A DNA stretch of 64,000 nucleotides, from NCBI GenBank assembly GCA_024867545.1, contig JANFNE010000039.1, positions 1 to 64,000 on the forward strand, read 5' to 3'. The notes under the pieces were generated by a model. That model was not told where the DNA came from. It saw only the letters and a program-made list of their open reading frames with translations, and searched no databases. Shown piece by piece: positions 28,716-40,084 of this stretch. The stretch's first letter is position 1, and the number at the start of each line of letters is the position of its first letter. This DNA comes from Phytopythium helicoides. Taxonomy: Eukaryota > Oomycota > Peronosporomycetes > Pythiales > Pythiaceae. The position numbers and the translations under genes were made by a program.

Positions 28716-30855
28716 CTATTCGCCGTCGTTCCCATCGCCATCCCTGGCCTCTTCTCGCGCGCGCTTCTTCTGTTTCCAGAGCTGTGCGGCCTGCAGCAGT
28801 TTGAGGTTCGATTGGGCCTTTTCGTCGTCCGGGAAGACGTAGTCTGTGTACTCTTCAAGACCCAGCTCCGTCTGGAAAGGGCAACACATCGTATCATTAG
28901 CATCCGCATTGAATACAACAAAAGCAGCACCCAACGCACCCCGTCTTGAGCGTACGCCATACGCTGCTTGGTAACCCTGCGCGGCATCATACGCTGCACC
29001 TTGGCGATGCTCTTTTCGTCGCCATGACTCTTCTCCAAATCCAGCCACGATTCCAGACACTGCACGCGGTCCTCTCTCCGGCTAGACGCATCTTCATCGT
29101 CCTCACTGCCTGCTTGCAAGTGCCGCAACGCGCGCTCAAAGATCTCGCGCGCCTGCTTCGACGTCGTTCGCTGTAGACGCCTCGAACTGCGCAAAGCTGC
29201 TCCACACCTTGACGTGCTTTGTCCGCTCGAGCAAGCGCTCATACAGTGTGCGCGTATTCTCGAGTTCACCGTTTTCGATCTCAAAGTCGATGTACGCTTT
29301 CCAAATAACCTCCGGCATATCCAGAACGGGTTGCTTGACTGCAAGCTCGTAGATGCCGCGGGCTCGCTCAGTCTCGCCCACCTGTCGCTCGAGCATGGCG
29401 TATTGCTGCCACACCTCGCAGTTCTGGCCTTCAAAGAGCAGGAACTGCGTGTAAATCTTGCGGCACCGATCAATCTCACCCATCATGAGCTCCAACTCAA
29501 TGTAGCTGCGAAAAAGCTTCTTCTTCGGGCATCGCCCAATACTCTCGCCAAGCACCTTGCGAGCAGCAGTCACATCTCGCTGCCGAATGAGGAACTTAGC
29601 ATACAGCACCCAGATCTTCGCGAACGTGAACTTCTCGTGTGGGATCACAGACAAGCAGGTTTTGTACACTTGCTGGCAGCGATCGGCGGATGCCCCATCG
29701 CCTTCGTCGGCAGCCAGCAGCTCCTCGAACAGCGCATACTTGATCCACAAGTAAATGTACCGGCGCCAGTACTTTTTCTCTGGGACTGGAGGCACGTTGG
29801 CAATTGCACGCTCGTAGACATCGCGCGCAAGACCGAACGACTGCGATGTCACCTGCCTCGTTTTCCTCGAGCTTAATGTACTCGAGCCAGGAGTCGTAGT
29901 CGAGTGCATTTGCAGCAACCTGCTGCTCGTAGACAACGCGGCGCTTTGCAATCACGACCTGCTCAATGCGCGACTTGTCGCCGTGCTGCTTTTCGAAAGA
30001 TATGAATGCAGAGTACAGTTGCGGCGCTTGGCTCTTATCGGGAAGTTTGTCCAGCGCGAACGTATAGATTGCACGCGCTCGCTCGGTCTCTCTGCAGCGC
30101 TCCTCGAATTGAGCGAACGCAACGTAGATCTCCTCGGTCCGTTCGTCGTCGCGGAGCTCCTCGAGCGCGCGCTCGTACACTCTGCGTGCTCGTGGGAGCT
30201 GGTGCTGCTGCTTTTCTTCCCAGCGAGCAAACTTGATATAAGCCTTCTCCGTCGGGTGGGAAGTAATGTAGCGCTCGTAGAGCTGGCGCGCGCGCTCAAC
30301 CTCGCCGGCTCGAAGCTCCAGCTTGATGTACGAGTACCACGCCTGGTCGTCAGGCTGCCACTCCATCCAGCGCTCGAACACGCGGCGCGCGCCGTTGAGG
30401 TTGCCGACCATCTCCTCCATGAACGCGTACTTGTACCAGAACTGTGCGACGCGGGGCAGCAGCGTGACGGCGCGGTCCCACACGTTGCGCGCGTGGTTGA
30501 CGAACTTGTGGCGCATCTCCATCTCGGCGTACTTGAGCCATACCGTGGGGGTCTTGTAGTCGACGTCGATGGCGCGCTCGAAGATGGAGCGCGCGCGCTT
30601 GAACTCCTCCTGCGACTCCTCCCACTGCGCGTACTTCATCCAGGTGCCCATGTGGTGGCGCTGGCGGCGCAGCTCGTCCTCAAAGTTCTTGCGCTTGCCC
30701 ATGCGGTACTCATTGAGCTCCTCGGCGTCCGCGATGCGCCGCCGCGGCGCCCTCGCCACCTCCTCCTTGCGCTGGTTGGCCTCCAGCAGGATCTGCTCGG
30801 CCGTGATCTGGATCGGCGCGGGCGCGCGGTTCTTGACCACGCTCTTCTTCATCAT
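28716..30855 (-). CDS. CRNKL1: Crooked-neck-like splicing factor (CRNKL1/CLF1)
   Basis: A HAT-repeat scaffold of the Prp19-associated complex in pre-mRNA splicing, nuclear. From ATG 30855: [15 protein letters not shown], then about 15 HAT units with the W..YA..E / ARNVWDRA pattern, [20 protein letters not shown], and the family C-terminus [20 protein letters not shown] and [10 protein letters not shown]. The last intron (28872-28939, GTGCGT...CCAG) is phase-correct. Two single-base extra nucleotides break the frame, near 29840 (before RDVYERA) and near 29165 (before QAREIFERA). In an essential one-copy gene these are more likely sequence errors than mutations. Divergent from 31169. Confidence 0.88.
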
Positions 30856-31168
30856 GGCGACAGGCGGGCGAAGGCAGGCAGGCTCGGAGAGGTTTCCTTG
30901 TCGCCTGTGGACTGCATGGAGGCGGCCTGGCGGACGCGCTTGGGAGGTTGCGGGAAGGGCGCGCGAAGCTGGCATGGGGGGAACGACATTCACGTCGTGA
31001 CATGAATTTAACACTAGCTATAGAATATTAGGATGCATGAACATTCATGACATGTTGTGGCTACACTTTTATTGTATCAACTTACACATCTAACGCGTTT
31101 GAAGAAGACTGCGTCCAAACTTAGCGCTTCAACATGGAGCTCACTTGGAGCTTCTTGGCGCAGCGGCC

Positions 31169-31882
31169 ATGAAGGTGGCGGAGCCTCGCAGCAGCAGCAG
31201 CAGCAGCTCGTGCAACTTGAGCTCGTCCGACGGCGAGTTCGACGAGGGCAGCGGCAGGAGCGCCAAGGTGCGGCCGGCGACAATGGAGCAGCGCGAGCGG
31301 GTGGCGCGCGCGCTCCGGACGCAGCGCAGCGAGCAGGTGCGCGCGCTGCACACGACGCACGCACGGCACGTGGTGGACCACCTGTACAGCTTCGTGGCGG
31401 GCAACATGGCGGTCGTGTGCTGGGTGGTGGGCGGCATGTACCACTCGCGGCCGTGTCAGCAGCCGCTCGCGGGCTTTCTAGTCGTGCTCGGCGGGTTCGC
31501 GCTCTTCCCGGCGTGCCTGCCGATCCTGCTGCGCCAGTGGTTCTACCTGCACGCGCGACTCAACTGGGTCTCCATCGGGCTGCTCTCGGGCTCGGCGGTC
31601 TTCTACGTTTGGCTGGCGCTGGGCCAGAGCTGGGCCTTCCGGTGCTCGCCATCCTCGTGCGACGAGGAGCTCTGCACGGCCGCCAACAGCATCGCCTTCG
31701 TGCTGTACGTGGCCTCGCTGCTCTACGGCGCCAAGGTCGCGTGGTACCTCGCGTTCCGCGTGCGCTTCCACTACGCGGCGCTGCTGCGCTCGTGCGTGCG
31801 CGACCCGCTCCCGAGCGCGCTGCAGGCCGACGAGCAGCAGTTCGCGCAGCTCCGCGACTTGCTGGCGGTCGGCGGCCACTGA
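31169..31882 (+). CDS. Four-helix membrane protein, unknown
   Basis: 237 residues from ATG 31169. The N-terminus has a Ser run and acidic and basic stretches. Four hydrophobic helices follow: about residues 80-100 (VAGNMAVVCWVVGG), 108-135 (FLVVLGGFALFPACLPILL), 142-165 (WVSIGLLSGSAVFYVWLAL) and 185-205 (IAFVLYVASLLYGAKVAWYL). A Cys-containing loop lies between helices 3 and 4. Family not recognised. GC-rich coding, intact frame. About 310 bp separate it from the start of CRNKL1, so the two may share a promoter region. Confidence 0.7.
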   Translation: MKVAEPRSSSSSSSCNLSSSDGEFDEGSGRSAKVRPATMEQRERVARALRTQRSEQVRALHTTHARHVVDHLYSFVAGNMAVVCWVVGGMYHSRPCQQPLAGFLVVLGGFALFPACLPILLRQWFYLHARLNWVSIGLLSGSAVFYVWLALGQSWAFRCSPSSCDEELCTAANSIAFVLYVASLLYGAKVAWYLAFRVRFHYAALLRSCVRDPLPSALQADEQQFAQLRDLLAVGGH

Positions 31883-32588
31883 CTCACGCCTTCCGTCACT
31901 GCGGACGTGATGCCAACCACATGTAAACGACTGCAGTCACGGCCTAGGGGCCATGAAGGCAGCTCCCAGTCCACCATCTCCGAGCCGATCGGAGCGCTCC
32001 GGATGCGCTCACGGCATACAAACAACAAGTCAAAGCGTCCGCCTGCACGATCGGTCGGGAGCGTTCGGCTGGCGAGAACGTCTACAAGCAAGTCGACCCG
32101 ACAGTGTGACATGCTATGGCCCGTCTTCAACGTAAAAACCGGATGGATCGGTGAAAAGGAGATACCTCATGTATGCGAAGTGAAGGGTATTTCGCAACCT
32201 GATATCCAGTATCTACATCACAAATTGTGTAATATCATTCATTATGAAAATATCGCAGATATGCCCACCGAGGCGTAGGACACAATGCTCCCGACGGATC
32301 ACACCACTTGATGCGTCCTACCACATTTCACAGTCCCAAAATGGATACCTGAGTAATCGTAATCCGGCTTGCGCGACCGCCGAATATGCGCTGTCGCAGG
32401 TCCGTGCCCTGCTTATCACGCCCCGCGGAAACCCACGCCAGCACATGCAGGTCCGCCTCGGCACTCGCCGCTCCGCGCCGCGCCCCTCGACGCCCCGCCG
32501 CGCCCGAACGCCCCGCGAGCTCGGCCGCAGCCTCGGCCTCTGGGTGTCCGCGCCGCAGCAGTCTGTTTTTCTCGGTGGAACCGCCGCG
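31883..32588. other. Intergenic, promoter region of the aspartic protease
   Basis: No gene supported. CCACATTTCACAGTCC near 32319-32336 partly resembles an oomycete Inr. The part next to 32589 is very GC-rich. Confidence 0.4.
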
Positions 32589-34642
32589 ATGCCCAGCAAG
32601 AAGCGCCCGGCGCCGAGCTCCAGGGCCGCGCGCGCCGTCGGCGCCTCGCTCGCAGCCGCCGCGCTGGTCCGTGGAGCCGCAGCGGGCAGCGTGCTGCAGC
32701 AGAAGCTCTTCGGCCTGCCTTCGGGTCTCGGTGAGTCGCGATGGGTGACGAGCTGCTGCAGGAGGAGGAGGAGGAGGCTGACGACGTGGGCTCGCTTGAC
32801 GCAGCGTACTACGTGGAAGTGAGCATCGGCGAGCCCGTGTACTCGTCGTCCACGGGCAGCTCGGCGTCCAACTCGTTCAACTTGTTGGTCGACACGGGCT
32901 CGGCTAACACGGCCGTCGTCACGGCCGACTGCTGCTCGCTCACGAACGAGAACCTCTACTCGTGCTCGTCCTCGTCGACGTGCGTGGACCAGGACACCAC
33001 CGCCAGTGTTAGCTACGTCTCGGGATCGTGGTCGGGAGAGATCGTCAAGGACACGTTCTCGGGCGAGGGGCTCGGAGAGGTTGACAGCATGCCGTTCGCG
33101 GCCATCACGTCCGAGGACGACTTTATCCAGTCCGGATACGACGGGATCGTTGGGCTGGCATATGAATCCATCGCCTCGCCCTCGAGCTCGCCGCCGACGC
33201 CGTACTTTGACGTTGTCAAGAGCGCCAAGTCGCTAGACAACTCATTCAGTTTGCTCATGTGCGGCGCGTTGCAGTCGCTCGCGCTCGAGAATGTATCGAT
33301 GCTGAACGACAACTATCTTTACGCTGGAGAGCTGCTGCTTGGCGGAATGGACGGCACTGACGGCGAAACCTACTACTCTGGCGAAGTCGCGTACTCACCG
33401 CTCGTCCAGGAGCAGTACTATAACGTCATCGTCACGGACATTGGCGTGAACGGAGAGAGTCTCGGACTCGACTGCCAGACGATCAACTCTCCTCGGGTAA
33501 GCGCATTGCTACTATCATTTGCCGTGCAATTACGTTGAGACTGATTGAGATATATTGTGTTTTCATAGTCCATCATTGACTCGGGAACCAGCAATATCGC
33601 GCTCCCGTCGTCCATCTACACATCGGTAGTCGACAAGCTCAAGACAGAAGTGGCGAAGATCACGACTGTATCGGACAGCTTCTTTGATGACGACACAACA
33701 TGCTGCTCCGATGAGTGCAATCCGTCAAACGCGAACTCGATCATCTACTCTCTACCGGGGATCTCGATTTCATTTGCCTACGATGACGATACTTCCAAGC
33801 AGATCACCGTCACGATCCCGGCAGAGTATATTTGGCGACCCATTGTCGTGTCTGCGGGCACGGGTGAAGTGGCTTGCCGCGTGTTTGGCATTTCCGAGGG
33901 CTCCTTTACACTGCTCGGTGATGTCTTCATGGACGGCCTTTTCACTGTTCATGACCGCGCTTCAGACCGTATCGGACTTGCGGTTGCCAACTCGTGCCCG
34001 AACGGAGTTACTTCGTCCAAGAATGTGACAGTCGAGTCTCTCTCAAGCAACGAAGATTCGTTCTGCGACTGCGTCGGGTCAACGGATCGCAAGAGCAGTT
34101 TGCTGGCTAGCTACTTCCCCATTTCGAGCAAGCCGTGCTTCTTCTGGCTCTGGTGGATGTATGTCGTCGTTGCTGCCATCGTGGTCATCTTCATCGCGGC
34201 TGCAGCATTTGGCTACCTCCACTGGAAGCGTCGAAAATTACTGCGTGAACTTGCCGCGCTGCAGGCACAGCCTCCTCGTGTGCAGCGCCAGCTCGACAGC
34301 AACCGCTTGGGCCTCGACCCAAACTTGTTGACCACACCCCACCCGTCCGAGACAGCCTATGTTTCCAGCTCAAACACGCCCCCTTCAGCCGGAACAGTGG
34401 CTCTGAGCGTGCAGGGTCTTCGCCCGACTAGATCAATCAGCGGGAACCAGCGCACTATGCAGCCAGACGTACTATCAGCTTCATCGTCATCGGTCTCGTC
34501 AAACGGCAATAGCGGAGGATTTCGACCAGCAGCAGGTGCGGGCGTGACTGTCGAGGTGTCCACACCCTCAGCTAAACAACGACCCTACTACCGGATAGGC
34601 AGCGGCTCCAAGGGCAAGAACGATCCATCTCCATTCGTGTAG
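32589..34642 (+). CDS. Membrane-anchored pepsin-like aspartic protease (A1 family)
   Basis: Three exons: 32589-32730, 32805-33496 and 33569-34642. Introns are 74 and 72 bp (GTGAGT...GCAG; GTAAGC...ATAG) and phases fit, giving 635 residues. The N-terminal signal peptide is [16 protein letters not shown]. The first catalytic motif is [10 protein letters not shown] and the second [10 protein letters not shown], the two Asp residues of an A1 protease. Cys-rich loops are typical of secreted members. After the catalytic region a single helix ([20 protein letters not shown]) with following KRRK anchors it as type I, followed by a cytosolic tail of about 130 residues. This layout resembles BACE-type and oomycete membrane aspartic proteases. 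Substrate unknown. Confidence 0.9.
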
Positions 34643-34840
34643 CAGCACGGCGGTGTGTACAGACGTAAGTAGAGAAGATGATTGAGCGGTATGACACAAA
34701 CAAACAAGTATTATGAAACCCAACGACGACAAGGTTGACAAGGCAAAACTTCACGTGTTCATTACAGCTTTGTGCCGAGATGTCCACCAGACACAGCACA
34801 CTCTCCACACACCAACACGAGGCAGGACCTCGTTCATTGC

Positions 34841-35188
34841 CTACGAGCTGCAGGTAGAGATGATAGACGCAAGAGCGGTCTTGACGTTGTACTCGGTTCC
34901 ATCGTACGTGATGGTGCAGTCCGGGAGGCTGAGCTCCGAGGCGGCCTCGAGAAGCGCAACGCAGGCTGTGCTCGCGCAGATGGCAGTCTGCTGGGCCGCG
35001 TCCGGCAGTCCCGTGTAGGGAAAGATGGTGTAGCCCGAGTCACTCTGGCACGTGCTCAGGTTCGAGTTGAAGAGCAGCGGCAGCAGGGTCAGCACGAGCG
35101 TGGAAGTGCTGCACTCGGCGGCTTCAGCAGGCGATGAGACGGCCGCCATGGCGGCGACGGAGGCAACGAGCAGCGAGGTGGTCTTCAT
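34841..35188 (-). CDS. Elicitin-like secreted protein
   Basis: 115 residues from ATG 35188. Residues 1-24 are a signal peptide (LLVASVAAMAAVSSPAEAA). The mature part has exactly six cysteines in the elicitin order (starting AEC, then STC, AIC, TAC, PDC, STC), LPLL after the first Cys, and no C-terminal extension. Elicitins are small sterol-binding secreted proteins of oomycetes, recognised by plants as a pattern. Because the sequence between cysteines differs from the canonical class I proteins, this is an elicitin-like (ELL/ELI) member. An upstream frame extension has no signal logic and was not used. Confidence 0.92.
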   Translation of the reverse strand: MKTTSLLVASVAAMAAVSSPAEAAECSTSTLVLTLLPLLFNSNLSTCQSDSGYTIFPYTGLPDAAQQTAICASTACVALLEAASELSLPDCTITYDGTEYNVKTALASIISTCSS

Positions 35189-35212
35189 GTTTTTCACTTC
35201 TGGGGCTGGAGG

Positions 35213-35229
35213 CGAATTGGGAAATGACC
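35213..35229 (-). promoter_or_regulatory. Oomycete Inr core promoter of the elicitin gene
   Basis: GGTCATTTCCCAATTC on the minus strand matches 14 of 16 positions of the known Phytophthora Inr consensus GCTCATTYYNCAWTTT. It lies about 25-40 bases before ATG 35188, as expected. Confidence 0.7.
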
Positions 35230-36017
35230 AAGAGCACGCGAGGCTGGCCAGTCGAGGTCTCGACTTAGTTGATTGACTCGGGGCACACTGATGGCTCGCT
35301 TGCCCGCCATCATTGAAGCTGATCGACCAGTTCGATAGGGAAAGAGACAAGGATGGAGGCGTCTGCTCCTCCGTGAAGATCGGGTGGGAGCGCCTGCACG
35401 GCGGGAAAAGTGTTCAAGGCGTTGAATCTGCGTGGGCTTGACCTCGATCATGTTCACTCGGACGAGGCAGAACACACTCAACACCAAGAAGGCTTCAACG
35501 TGAGCGTGAGTTCGAGAAGAGGAATCTTCGCGGGGACTAAACATTGCAGGGCTTCGTTATCAGACAACCAACTGCGTCAACACCTTTGGTATTGAAGCAA
35601 GTCAATTCAAATCGCGTCGACCTTCGTGGAGAGCGCGGGAAGGCCTTTACCGAGCTGCGCGGGAGAGTATGTTGTTATCCCGCTCCATCTCGCTTGAAGC
35701 AACAAGCTTCAACACCGGCAAGTCTGGACTATGAGAGTGCTACAGTACTGCTGCATCGATGCTAACTTTCCCATGCTCAAATACACTTTCATTGTGTTTG
35801 CCATGACCGGCCGACACGCGTCCGTCAGGGATAATTATTGGGGTCGAGCTACTTTCACACGGTCGCCGCTTGCGAGCGCCATCTCTCTAAATACGCCACC
35901 GGTCCTAGAACTCACACGAGGGCAGCCACCGGGTAGGCTGCGAGCGTGTCAGGAGCTTCTCGTCGCTCCTGCCGTTGGCCCACGAAGGCAGTGACAGGCT
36001 CCGACGCCACACTAGCT
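35230..36017. other. Intergenic, no supported gene
   Basis: About 790 bp between two minus-strand genes, without a domain-bearing frame. Confidence 0.5.
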
Positions 36018-36833
36018 TCAGGGGTCATCTTCACTGTCGCATTGACTCTGAGGTTGCGACTTGCTTTTGTTATCACTCGACTTGGTACGGTTGAGCTCCA
36101 CGTCCATCTGGCCGAGCGCGCAGCAGCAGCACGAGAGCGATACAATCATGTCGCCGAGTTTCGTGCCTCGCAGCGAGAGCTGCTTCCTTGTCTGGTCGCG
36201 CAGCATCCACACTCCAAGTAGGAAGAGCAAGAAGCACGCCACCGCCATCGTGCTCCAGAACTGCGGGTCCTTGCCGAAACTAACGTCGTCGTCGTGGCGG
36301 CGTGGGGGCGGCCAGTTGATGCTGCCGCTATCACCCCCGAAGAAGGAGCCGTCCATGCCTCTGGGCGGCCAGTCGTGCGGCCTCTCGTGATGCTTCATGT
36401 GGCTTCGGTTGGTCTGGTCGTACGTGATGGCGAGGCCGATGCATACGAAGACGCCGCTGGCGAGCACTCCGAAAAACAGCAGCGCGAGCTCATACGACGA
36501 CCCGAGGCGTTCGTTTACCGCCGCAGCCGTCGCGCACGGGCACAGCAGCACTCGCAGCCAGTAGGTGGGGCTGGACCCGCACCAGGCGCCGAAGAGCGTG
36601 GCTCGCCACTCTCCTCGCTCCCTCCTCCTCCTGCTGTCGAGCGTGGCAATCGACTCGCTGCCCGTGCAGCTGCTACTGCGCTGCTCCTCCTGCCGCCGCC
36701 GCTTGTGCTTGGGCGCCGCGGGCAGCGCCTCAGCGATTGGGATGATGTACACGGCCGCATCTCCGTCCTCAGCTCCGAAGCCTGCGCGCGTGGCGGGCGA
36801 CACCACCACGGCGTCCTCGCTGCGCTGCGCCAT
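36018..36833 (-). CDS. PLAC8-domain membrane protein 1
   Basis: 271 residues from ATG 36833; the upstream open frame has no plausible start near the domain. Polar N-terminus, then WRATLFGAWCGSSPTYW and LLCPCATAAAV (the CPC signature), helix LALLFFGVLASGVFVCIGLA, an insert of about 45 residues rich in His, Pro and Asp, helix WSTMAVACFLLFLLGVWML, and LGDMIVSLSCCCCALGQMDVEL with the second Cys cluster. PLAC8 proteins sit in membranes and affect metal handling or cell size in plants and fungi. The exact role here is unknown. The charged tail is short. It is the most divergent of three in this window. Confidence 0.8.
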   Translation of the reverse strand: MAQRSEDAVVVSPATRAGFGAEDGDAAVYIIPIAEALPAAPKHKRRRQEEQRSSSCTGSESIATLDSRRRRERGEWRATLFGAWCGSSPTYWLRVLLCPCATAAAVNERLGSSYELALLFFGVLASGVFVCIGLAITYDQTNRSHMKHHERPHDWPPRGMDGSFFGGDSGSINWPPPRRHDDDVSFGKDPQFWSTMAVACFLLFLLGVWMLRDQTRKQLSLRGTKLGDMIVSLSCCCCALGQMDVELNRTKSSDNKSKSQPQSQCDSEDDP

Positions 36834-38219
36834 GGGCTGTGAGAGCCGCCGCCGCGCCGGAAATGCGCGCCTGGGGCTGGCGATTGCGCGCAGCTGCACG
36901 CTCAGCTGCCGAGCGCCGGCTGCTGCTTGCGGTGGAGCGCGCGCCTGGGCCGCTGGCCTCGAGCAGGGGAATGGCGCGGAGCTCCGTGTAGCTCCTGAGC
37001 TCCTGGGGGCGGACTGCCAAGCGCTCGAACAGCATGAAAAGAGGAGGAGGAGCGCCGGGATGATGTGCAAGCGCGGATGATTGCGAGAGTTGATTTGGAT
37101 TGGAGGAGGGAGGTTATGTTTTGATGAAGGGGTTTTAGATGTATGTGTGGGGGGAAAGGACGGGGACTGAACTGGGTGCATATGCAGGATTGGAGGGAGA
37201 CAGAGAGTCAGCGTGGCTCGGTGTCGGCCCTAGCCCGAGCATTCGGATCTATCTTGCGATTTGTATGGGGAGGCGTAGAAGCGAGGCTCCAGCTTCAGCA
37301 TCTGACTTGATGGACTGTACACCTTCACTCCGTTCCTACGGTACAAACGGCGCGGCAACCGCGAAAGAGGCTGCGACAGATGGTGCGGCGGTGCCGGAAC
37401 GCCCCATTGAACTGTATGCTGGTCAGCGATTACCCACTTCGCCTGCCTTCCGCGCTATAATCACGCTGGTGCAGTGGCATTGCCACTGGGAGCTCCACAG
37501 TGCTGCCATGGAGTTCGTTGAGAGGAGTCGACTGCTCGTGAAGGTTTCTCCTTGATGTTCATGAAGGATACAGGCTTCCTGACGTTCATGTAGGATACTT
37601 GGTGTTCACGAACAGCACATGGTGGTCGTGAAGGTGCTGGATGTTTCAGAGTCTGAAGGAAGTCAACGGAAATTGTAGTCTCTCATTAATGGAGCTCAAG
37701 ATCGCATGGTTCCCGCAGAGATCTGTGAGGTTCTGTCAGGTGTTCTCGCTGCTACAGATTGCCGACCGGCGAGTGTTTGGAGGCGCCTCTACATATTGCT
37801 TGGTAGGCCTTTCACAGATCGTGGTTTACGATGGACATCAACATCCTTAGCAGCAGCAAAGACGAATGCGGTATCTTGGGAGTTGACAGAGATCTGGATT
37901 CTTCGAAGCGCATATCATAGCTTTAGGATCGATCAATTAGGCAACTTGAACTCTGTCGCTACGACCAAAAGCCAGATGTCCATGTCCAAGGCGATCGAGC
38001 TTTCGCCGATAAATTGTTAGTTGTAGCTTGCCGACCTGAGCTCGATCACAGCGATCGATTGATTCCAATGGGGAAAAGTCTAGTTCGTAGTCCTCACGAT
38101 GTGTCTAGATTTCATGGAGACGAAGACAGATCGTGAACGTCCTTCGATATGTTGTGCATGAAAGTCTCGCAGTGTAAGTGCATTGAGCCATTGGAGTTTA
38201 CTATTGTATTGGTGGTCTA
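36834..38219. other. Intergenic, no supported gene
   Basis: About 1.4 kb. A plus-strand frame at 37139-37555 has no recognisable domain. 37556-37640 contains an imperfect repeat of a GTTCATGAAGGATAC-like unit. The part next to 38219 begins the segment shared with the flank at 39330-39416. Confidence 0.5.
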
Positions 38220-38864
38220 CTATAACGAAGCGAGATTGAAGCCTGGAAGCACGTCGCGGCAGTCGTCTTCGCTCAACGGAACGAGATGACAACTCCCGGG
38301 CGTGAACGTCTGCAGCTGAACGGCAAGCTGGGCAACGACACAGGGACCACAAAACAGCGAGAGCGCGAAGTCGATGACCAAGGAGCCTGGCAAAGCGAAC
38401 TTGGCGCGAGTCTTGGATCGGAGACGAGCTGTTGAAGCCACGAGGATGATCATGGCGACGATAGCACAGACTGCAAACACGGTTTGATGGGACGATGAGT
38501 TGTCACTGGAGTCGGGATGTAGCTCGTCATACTCGCTAGCTGACGAAGCCGACAAGTACAGCCCACAGCAGACGATAATCCCAGTAACGAGCAGTCCAAA
38601 AAGCATGAGCGCCATCTCGAACGACGCACCAAGTCGAGACGAGATCTGAGCGAGCGAGATGCAGGGGCAGAAGGAGACCGTACAGCAATTAGGCACGCAA
38701 CTCGAGAAGCACCCGAACAGCGGTGCACGCCAGCTAGGAGGCGATGGGTCGTCGACCATTATCATCTTCGCTTCATGGCTTGCTGTGTTGTCCTTGAGAA
38801 CCTCGAGGCGCATGGGCTTCAGCGCCGAGACCTGAATGGTGTAGTCGCCGGAGACTGGAGTCAT
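38220..38864 (-). CDS. PLAC8-domain membrane protein 2
   Basis: 214 residues, ATG 38864. Domain order: WRAPLFGCFSSCVPNCC, SFCPCISLAQISSRLG (CPC), helix MALMLFGLLVTGIIVCCGLY, helix VFAVCAIVAMIILVAST, then DFALSLFCGPCVVAQLAVQL with the second Cys motif and a short tail. About 85% identical to the protein at 39417, in tandem and in the same orientation, with related 5' and 3' flanks. A GGTCATTCTGCCAATAA element at about 38874-38890 (minus) resembles a weaker oomycete Inr. Confidence 0.85.
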   Translation of the reverse strand: MTPVSGDYTIQVSALKPMRLEVLKDNTASHEAKMIMVDDPSPPSWRAPLFGCFSSCVPNCCTVSFCPCISLAQISSRLGASFEMALMLFGLLVTGIIVCCGLYLSASSASEYDELHPDSSDNSSSHQTVFAVCAIVAMIILVASTARLRSKTRAKFALPGSLVIDFALSLFCGPCVVAQLAVQLQTFTPGSCHLVPLSEDDCRDVLPGFNLASL

Positions 38865-39416
38865 ATCGCGGAGTTATTGGCAGAATGACCGCTCGTAGGT
38901 TGGACTGGACCTGGCCAGTTGGAAAGTGCGGCATTGGGTGGATTCCCGCGACAGGCCGTGTCGCCGACAGCAGCCAGATTGCGTCCGCTCAAGTCGATAG
39001 AGAGTAGCACACGACATGTGGTCAGACTTTCGCTGTTAGCGACGGTCACCACCCGAGGGTATGATACAAGCTCCGGCCATGCGACCAGTGCCGATTGCGC
39101 TGGATTGCGCCCGCGCCTGATGACGACAGCTGCGAGTTCTGGGCAGACAGAGAGGGCAAGAGAGCAACACTTGTGGTTGCACGGAGGCTAGACTTCGAGA
39201 TTTGTAACAGTTCATGTGGCACTGTGCACAGGGATGGGATCCTGACGATCTCGTCTCAAGTCGTCTAAAGACCACACTCGTGGTCATGATCATCCTGCTT
39301 CAACTCACCCACACCTTCATCTGCTTCATGAATTTCCCTCGCTGTGTTGTTCGTGAAAGTCTCGCGATGCAAGTCTGTCAAGGCGTTAGAGTGTATTTGA
39401 ATTTTGATCTGGTGGT

Positions 39417-40058
39417 TTACTGTAGCGAAGCGAGATTGAAACCTGGAAGCACGTCGCGGCCGTCGTCTTCGCTCAATGGAACGAGATTACAACTCCCGGG
39501 CGTGAACGTCTGCAGCTGAACGGCAAGCTGAGCGATGACGCAGGGACCACAAAACAGCGAGAGCGCGAAGTCGATGACCTTGGAGCCTGGGAGAGCAAAC
39601 TTGGCGCGTGTCTTGGACCGGAGACTGGCTGTTGAAGCCGCGAGGATGATCATAGTGACGACTGCACAGACTGCGAATGCAATCGGATTGGACGACGAGG
39701 TGCCCCTGGAGTCGGGATGTTGTTCGTCGTACTCGCTAGCTGACAACGCCGACACGCATAGTCCGAAACTGATGAAGACGCCGGTGACGAGTAGTCCGAA
39801 GTGCAAAAGTGCCATCTCGAACGACTCGCCAAGTCGAGACGAAATCTGGGCGAGCGAGATGCATGGGCAGAAGGAGACCGTGCAGCAATTAGGCACGCAG
39901 CTCGAGAAGCACCCGTACAACGGTGTACGCCAGCTCGGAGCTGCTGCGACCACCTTCGTCTTTGCTTCGTAGGTTGTGGTACTTTCCTTGAAAGCTTTGA
40001 GGTTCACGGGCCTCAGCGGCGAGATCTGGACGATGTAGCCGTCGGAGACTGGAGTCAT
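39417..40058 (-). CDS. PLAC8-domain membrane protein 3
   Basis: 213 residues, ATG 40058. Same domain order as the gene at 38220: WRTPLYGCFSSCVPNCC, SFCPCISLAQISSRLG, two helices and SLFCGPCVIAQLAVQL. All cysteines are conserved; changes are mostly in the first 45 residues and the loop between the helices. The two genes are a recent tandem duplication, unit about 1.2 kb. Confidence 0.85.
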   Translation of the reverse strand: MTPVSDGYIVQISPLRPVNLKAFKESTTTYEAKTKVVAAAPSWRTPLYGCFSSCVPNCCTVSFCPCISLAQISSRLGESFEMALLHFGLLVTGVFISFGLCVSALSASEYDEQHPDSRGTSSSNPIAFAVCAVVTMIILAASTASLRSKTRAKFALPGSKVIDFALSLFCGPCVIAQLAVQLQTFTPGSCNLVPLSEDDGRDVLPGFNLASLQ

Positions 40059-40070
40059 ATCGCCCAGCTT

Positions 40071-40084
40071 TGAGCAAAATGAGC
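40071..40084 (-). promoter_or_regulatory. Oomycete Inr-like element of the third PLAC8 gene
   Basis: GCTCATTTTGCTCA on the minus strand matches the first ten positions of the Inr consensus perfectly and ends 13 bases before ATG 40058. The start would leave a very short leader. Confidence 0.45.

Noticed and set aside
30000..31005. Plus-strand open frame of about 340 codons antisense to CRNKL1
   Set aside because: Leu/Arg/Val-rich mirror of HAT repeats with no start context. The minus strand carries the conserved splicing factor.
37139..37555. Plus-strand 138-codon open frame
   Set aside because: No domain, low-complexity composition and no conserved neighbour or splice context.
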